From NCBI GenBank assembly GCA_045639085.1, contig JAZUCM010000057.1, positions 1 through 25,923 of the forward strand: a stretch of DNA of 25,923 bases, in the 5' to 3' direction. Every line of letters starts with the position of its first letter. The stretch's first letter is position 1. Shown piece by piece: positions 22,695 to 25,923 of the stretch. The stretch comes from Gastranaerophilus sp045639085. Lineage in GTDB: Bacteria > Cyanobacteriota > Vampirovibrionia > Gastranaerophilales > Gastranaerophilaceae. Both the position numbers and the translations under genes were made by a program. The notes under the pieces are model-generated. The model had not been told where the DNA came from and ran no database searches. It was given only the letters and a program-made list of their open reading frames with translations.

Positions 22695-23309
22695 TCAAAT
22701 ACTATACGTAAACTGCAAGAAGTTCCCGACCAAGTTTTCGTTCCAAACTTGAACATCATCCGGGACATTCAGCACAACCGGCGCAAAATTCCAGATATAT
22801 TTTACCCCTGCCGCAACAACTTTATCGGCTGTACTTTGCGCGAACTCTTTTGGAACCGTTAAAATCGCGATATCTATCCCGTTTTCCTGCACGAGTAGCC
22901 CAAAATCGGAAAGCGCATAGATTTTCTTATTATTCACCATACCAGAAATTTTTTGTTCATCCGTGTCCACAAGCGCAACAATATTCAGACCATAGTTTGT
23001 AAAACTATCGTATTTCGCAAGCGCAGAACCCAAATTCCCCGCGCCGATAATGCAAGCGTTCTTTTGCTTTTTAAACCCCAAAGTGCGCTCAATACAAGAT
23101 TTTAACTCCTTTGCAATGTATCCGACACGGCATTTGCCGGAATTATTCAAAACGGAAATATCTTTGCGAACCTGCGAATCGTCAATGTGTAAAAGTTGCG
23201 CAATTTGTTTGCTGGAAATAAATTCATCACCACGCGCCAAAAAATCCTGTAAAATACAGTGATACAAGGTCAAACGGTTTATAACTTTATCGGAAATCTT
23301 TGAATTCAT
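22695..23309 (-). CDS. rex: Redox-sensing transcriptional repressor Rex
   Basis: Homodimeric repressor of 204 residues that reads the NADH/NAD+ ratio and controls fermentation and respiration genes. The N-terminal winged helix is visible (VINRLTLYHCIL, ISSKQIAQLLHIDDSQVRKDIS, RVGY). The Rossmann domain has GAGNLGSAL (89-97) and the acidic Asp115 at the end of the second strand, as expected for NAD(H) rather than NADP(H). The C-terminal signature WNFAPVVLNVP is typical. Length is normal. Its ATG overlaps the upstream zinc-finger gene by one base (TAATG), so it belongs to the pdxJ operon. The palindrome in the adhE leader (379-400) is the obvious target. No such palindrome is seen near its own operon. 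Confidence 0.96.
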   Translation of the reverse strand: MNSKISDKVINRLTLYHCILQDFLARGDEFISSKQIAQLLHIDDSQVRKDISVLNNSGKCRVGYIAKELKSCIERTLGFKKQKNACIIGAGNLGSALAKYDSFTNYGLNIVALVDTDEQKISGMVNNKKIYALSDFGLLVQENGIDIAILTVPKEFAQSTADKVVAAGVKYIWNFAPVVLNVPDDVQVWNENLVGNFLQFTYSI

Positions 23310-23632
23310 TAATTATTTTCTCTTTTTTCTTCTTGCTTAATAAAATCACAAAGTTGCTCAAGGTGCTTATCTTCTATAAAAGTAATCAGGTCGTCAACAT
23401 CTTTAATTTTGCCTAGCGCAAACCCTGTTTCCGCGAGCAAAACACAATCGTTGCAAAGCCGATAACCGTTATAATCGATTGAACCTGCAAACGGCTTATT
23501 TTTGCCGCAACAATCACAATCGAAACACTCATCCGCACTAGATGGATCGTCTTCGATATCATCAAGCCGCATTTGCTCAACTACTTGTTGCATTTCTTCG
23601 ATAATTTCTTGTTCAGATCTCTTTTCTGTCAT
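23309..23632 (-). CDS. Small cysteine-rich zinc-finger-like protein
   Basis: Acidic protein of 107 residues. A cluster of cysteines, C36, C39, C41, C42, C60 and C63 (ECFDCDCCGKNKPFAG then YRLCNDCV), resembles a treble-clef or LIM-like zinc site. N- and C-terminal helices flank it. I do not recognise the family. It is embedded between pdxJ and rex with one-base TAATG overlaps at both ends, so all three are translated in a coupled way. A role linked to Rex, such as a redox or metal partner, is possible but is inference from position only. Confidence 0.8.
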   Translation of the reverse strand: MTEKRSEQEIIEEMQQVVEQMRLDDIEDDPSSADECFDCDCCGKNKPFAGSIDYNGYRLCNDCVLLAETGFALGKIKDVDDLITFIEDKHLEQLCDFIKQEEKRENN

Positions 23633-24342
23633 TATTTCACCGCCTTTGCCATTTCACTAACCGCTTCGGCCATACCGACAAACACCGCCCGCGAAACAAT
23701 ACTGTGTCCGATGTTTAATTCGTAAAGCCCCGGAATCTCATGCATACGATGAACGTTTTCGTAATTCAAACCGTGACCGGCGTTCACCTGCAACCCCAAA
23801 GATTGAGCATATTGCGCAGCGTCTTTAAGCTTTAAAAACTCAGCCTCGCCGCCTTCTTTACCATAAGTCAAAGAATACGTTCCAGTGTGCATTTCAATAA
23901 ACTGCGCCCCAGTATTATAAGACGCCTCAACCTGTTCTTTTTCCGGGTCGATGAATAAACTCACAATAATTCCAGCGTCCAAAAGCGGCTTGATAAAATC
24001 ACGAACAGCCTCAAAATTACCGGCAACATCAAGCCCACCCTCTGTCGTAACTTCTTGACGTTTTTCAGGCACAAGACAAATAGAATGCGGCTTTACATCA
24101 AGCGCAATTCGTTGAATATCTTCCGCCATAGCCATCTCAAGATTAAGTCCAGTTTTAATATTTTTCGATAAATTATAGATATCTTCATCCTTAATATGAC
24201 GTCTATCTTCGCGCAGATGAGCCGTAATCGATGTCGCTCCATTTTCCTCACAAACAAGTGCCGCCGCCAAAACATCAGGTTCTGCGCCGCCTCTTGCGTT
24301 TCTTAGTGTTGCGACATGGTCTATATTTACACCTAAAAGCAT
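23632..24342 (-). CDS. pdxJ: Pyridoxine 5'-phosphate synthase
   Basis: Cytosolic enzyme of 236 residues that condenses 1-deoxy-D-xylulose 5-phosphate with 3-amino-2-oxopropyl phosphate to form pyridoxine 5'-phosphate, the last ring-forming step of the DXP-dependent vitamin B6 route. Signatures are NIDHVATLRNARGG (6-19), TAHLREDRRHI, ICLVPEKRQEVTTEGGLDV, VSLFIDPE and NAGHGLNY with ELNIGHSIV near the C-terminus. Full length for the family. GAGGGAA about 8 bases before the ATG is a good ribosome binding site. First gene of the pdxJ / zinc-finger / rex operon. The 96-base divergent region upstream has TATAAT-like elements in both directions. Confidence 0.97.
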   Translation of the reverse strand: MLLGVNIDHVATLRNARGGAEPDVLAAALVCEENGATSITAHLREDRRHIKDEDIYNLSKNIKTGLNLEMAMAEDIQRIALDVKPHSICLVPEKRQEVTTEGGLDVAGNFEAVRDFIKPLLDAGIIVSLFIDPEKEQVEASYNTGAQFIEMHTGTYSLTYGKEGGEAEFLKLKDAAQYAQSLGLQVNAGHGLNYENVHRMHEIPGLYELNIGHSIVSRAVFVGMAEAVSEMAKAVK

Positions 24343-24438
24343 TTATTAATTCCCTCTTTTTTGATATAATCCCGGTAAATCGTCCAACAGATGTATTTCA
24401 ATCGGACCTCAATAATAATATAATACAAAAGTAAAGAA

Positions 24439-24774
24439 ATGAATACAACTTTTATAACAATTTTTATATGCGAAATAATCGTCCTCGGATTAATTCTTTA
24501 CTGCTTAATCGGTCTAAATTTAGCAGTAAACAGGCTTAGGGCACAAGTTGAGTTGCAAAATAAACAATTAAAAACAAAACTTTCAACAACTCGCGAAATC
24601 TTCACACTTACACATCAATATATCGAGATGTGGAAAGAAGACTTCCTCAAAAAAGTTGAAGCATCCGGGAACATTTTGGGCGAATTTACCGTATACTACC
24701 TAATTCACAAATTATTCAAAAAACAATATGAAAAATTTGAACTAGGATTTAATTTTGCAAAACTTTTTTGGTAA
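24439..24774 (+). CDS. Membrane-anchored small protein, function unknown
   Basis: Protein of 111 residues with one N-terminal membrane helix (about residues 6-30, IFICEIIVLGLILYCLIGL) followed by a basic cytoplasmic helix and a Phe/Leu/Lys-rich end. No known domain. A perfect TATAAT at 24419-24424 lies 14 bases before the ATG, giving a very short leader, and the Shine-Dalgarno sequence is weak. It heads a rightward set of envelope proteins. Confidence 0.7.
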   Translation: MNTTFITIFICEIIVLGLILYCLIGLNLAVNRLRAQVELQNKQLKTKLSTTREIFTLTHQYIEMWKEDFLKKVEASGNILGEFTVYYLIHKLFKKQYEKFELGFNFAKLFW

Positions 24775-24780
24775 AAGCCC

Positions 24781-24809
24781 TTGTAAAAGTCAAAAAAATA
24801 TGCTAAAGT
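24781..24809 (+). promoter_or_regulatory. Promoter of the YtxH / YtxG-like genes
   Basis: TTGTAA (24781-24786) and TAAAGT (24804-24809) with 17-base spacing. TGC directly before the -10 gives an extended -10. It lies 30 bases upstream of the first YtxH-like gene, just after the preceding stop codon. Confidence 0.5.
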
Positions 24810-24840
24810 AGTAATAAACAAAAAATGAAAGGTGGCGGTT

Positions 24841-25140
24841 ATGTCAGAAAATAAATCAATAGCCTTCCCTATGGGTCTTTTAGCGGGTGTAGTCGGTGGT
24901 CTCATCGCCGGAATCCTCTTTGCCCCAAAACCGGGAGAAGAAACAAGAAAAGAATTAGCCAAAGCAGCAACAGAATTTTACGAAAAACATTCACCTGAAA
25001 TCAACGAGGCAAAAAAACAAGCCCTGATTTCTGTCGATGTTGTAAAATGCAAGCTCGAAAGACAATTGAAAAACCTTGCAGACATGGTTAAATCAAGAAA
25101 ATTGCGCAAAGCTAAAGAAAGAGAAAATTCAATTTATTAG
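24841..25140 (+). CDS. YtxH-like membrane protein 1
   Basis: Protein of 99 residues with the YtxH signature: a Gly-rich membrane helix (MGLLAGVVGGLIAGILFAPKP, taken in parts: GLLAGVVGGLIAGILFAPK) followed by GEETRKEL and an amphipathic charged helix. Known YtxH proteins are general-stress envelope proteins of unclear mechanism. The ATG at 24841 is chosen over a GTG nine bases upstream because AGGTGG then serves as the ribosome binding site. Followed after 12 bases by the YtxG-like gene. Confidence 0.85.
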   Translation: MSENKSIAFPMGLLAGVVGGLIAGILFAPKPGEETRKELAKAATEFYEKHSPEINEAKKQALISVDVVKCKLERQLKNLADMVKSRKLRKAKERENSIY

Positions 25141-25152
25141 TAGGTAAAAATA

Positions 25153-25509
25153 ATGGATACATCACAAATTGCTTTAAACCAAAGTTTGACGTTTCTATCT
25201 TGGACCGTCGGAATCGTGGTTTTTGTCGTCGGAGTTTTCCTCACAAAATTAATTATCGACTTGTCAATTCTTTCAAAAAGCCTTTTAGAAACATCTAAAA
25301 TCCTTAACGAAGAACTCAAACCGACAATCGAAGAATTAAAACAAACTTTGACTTCAATCCTCTCGATTACTCAAACGGCTGAAGACGGAATAAACAAAGT
25401 CAAAAACGCTATCGTAAGTATTAACGAAAAGAAAAATCGCGTGAAAGATAATATTCGAACAGGATTCTTTAACGTAGTCCAAAGGATTAAAGAAATTTTC
25501 GTAAGATAG
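25153..25509 (+). CDS. DUF948 / YtxG-like membrane protein
   Basis: Protein of 118 residues with one N-terminal membrane helix (about 15-38, SWTVGIVVFVVGVFLTKLI) and a long helical tail (LSKSLLETSKILNEELKPTIEELKQTL, in parts) that fits DUF948, the family of B. subtilis YtxG. In that organism YtxG and YtxH are encoded together, which matches this neighbourhood. No enzymatic residues. Starts 12 bases after the YtxH-like gene and is probably co-transcribed with it. Confidence 0.8.
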   Translation: MDTSQIALNQSLTFLSWTVGIVVFVVGVFLTKLIIDLSILSKSLLETSKILNEELKPTIEELKQTLTSILSITQTAEDGINKVKNAIVSINEKKNRVKDNIRTGFFNVVQRIKEIFVR

Positions 25510-25577
25510 CCTATTTAATCAATTAAAATTTTGTACAAACACGTATATAATATTATTGAAAATATAAAGGAGTCATT

Positions 25578-25850
25578 ATGTCAACAACAAGTAAATTTTT
25601 ATGCGGATTTCTAATCGGTGGTGCAGTCGGCGCGATTGCCGGAATTCTTCTTGCCCCAAAATCAGGCGAAGAAACACGCGAAATGCTTAAAAACTCAGCA
25701 GCTGACGCAATCAAAAAAGCAGACGCAACAGTAAAAGAAATTCAAGCAAAAGCCGATGACGTTGTTTCAGATTTGCAAAAGAAAGGTGATGAAATTAAAG
25801 AAAAATTGCAAAGCCTAATGGACAAACAAAAAGACAACGCAGAAGCGTAA
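25578..25850 (+). CDS. YtxH-like membrane protein 2
   Basis: Protein of 90 residues, a paralogue of the 24841-25140 protein: GFLIGGAVGAIAGILLAPKS membrane helix, then GEETREML and a Lys/Asp-rich amphipathic helix. An excellent ribosome binding site AAGGAG (25567-25572) lies 5 bases before the ATG. A TATAAT at 25546-25551 suggests its own promoter, so it can be expressed separately from the preceding pair. The strong initiation signals suggest abundant expression. Confidence 0.88.
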   Translation: MSTTSKFLCGFLIGGAVGAIAGILLAPKSGEETREMLKNSAADAIKKADATVKEIQAKADDVVSDLQKKGDEIKEKLQSLMDKQKDNAEA

Positions 25851-25923
25851 AACTTACGCAAAAATTTGATTAACTGAAAACGCTGAGAGATGTTTCCCAA
25901 AAACCCACCTCTCTTTACTATAA

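Noticed and set aside
25885..25913. Terminator after the last YtxH-like gene
   Set aside because: GAGAGATG and CACCTCTC could pair with one mismatch, but the loop is large and the T run is only three bases; too weak to call.

Overview
The window looks like a chromosomal segment of a low-GC, anaerobic, fermentative bacterium. The best guess is a gut member of the non-photosynthetic cyanobacterial sister group (Gastranaerophilales / Melainabacteria). That rests on the type IV pilin-like N-terminus (FTMAEILLSLTIIGVVAA followed by a MANINERTWNTQRKALYAR-type segment), which I associate with that group, and on the gene mix: AdhE, a four-subunit ferredoxin 2-oxoacid oxidoreductase, and Rex. The assignment is an inference from remembered families, not a search result.

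Layout. 1-433: promoter of a leftward pilin-type gene lying outside the window, a large imperfect inverted repeat of octamers, then the adhE promoter with a perfect Rex-type palindrome. 434-3091: adhE with a strong terminator. 3237-4579: leftward pilin gene 1 with its promoter cassette (extended -10, 11-base G tract, TTGACA promoter, inverted octamer repeat). 4580-9834: leftward, tightly packed genes: coiled-coil giant protein, GlcD-type FAD oxidase, HExxH protein. 10004-12593: rightward korDABC operon. 12594-13105: a highly structured intergenic block, a small ORF and a bidirectional terminator. 13072-18207: leftward orphan histidine kinase, a two-gene type II restriction-modification system, and ilvB without ilvN. 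18223-20518: leftward membrane protein, zinc-ribbon protein, RNase PH and a secreted Lys-rich protein. 20577-21209: rightward PHP protein that appears to lack its C-terminus. 21213-22694: leftward pilin gene 2 with the same promoter cassette and an in-frame palindromic repeat inserted in its prepilin leader. 22695-24342: pdxJ / zinc-finger protein / rex operon. 24439-25850: rightward membrane-anchored and YtxH/YtxG-like small envelope proteins.

How the genes work together. AdhE reoxidises NADH by making ethanol from acetyl-CoA. Rex, which senses NADH/NAD+, is encoded 20 kb away in the same window, and a perfect Rex-like operator covers the start of adhE transcription. KorDABC couples 2-oxoacid oxidation to ferredoxin reduction.

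The most unusual material is the repeated pilin cassette. Three copies of one promoter layout (one at the left edge, two complete) lie beside inverted octamer repeats. The two complete copies carry an identical-length homopolymeric G tract exactly where a -35 element would sit, which is the architecture expected of phase-variable surface-protein genes. No tRNA, rRNA, CRISPR array, transposase or integrase gene was recognised.
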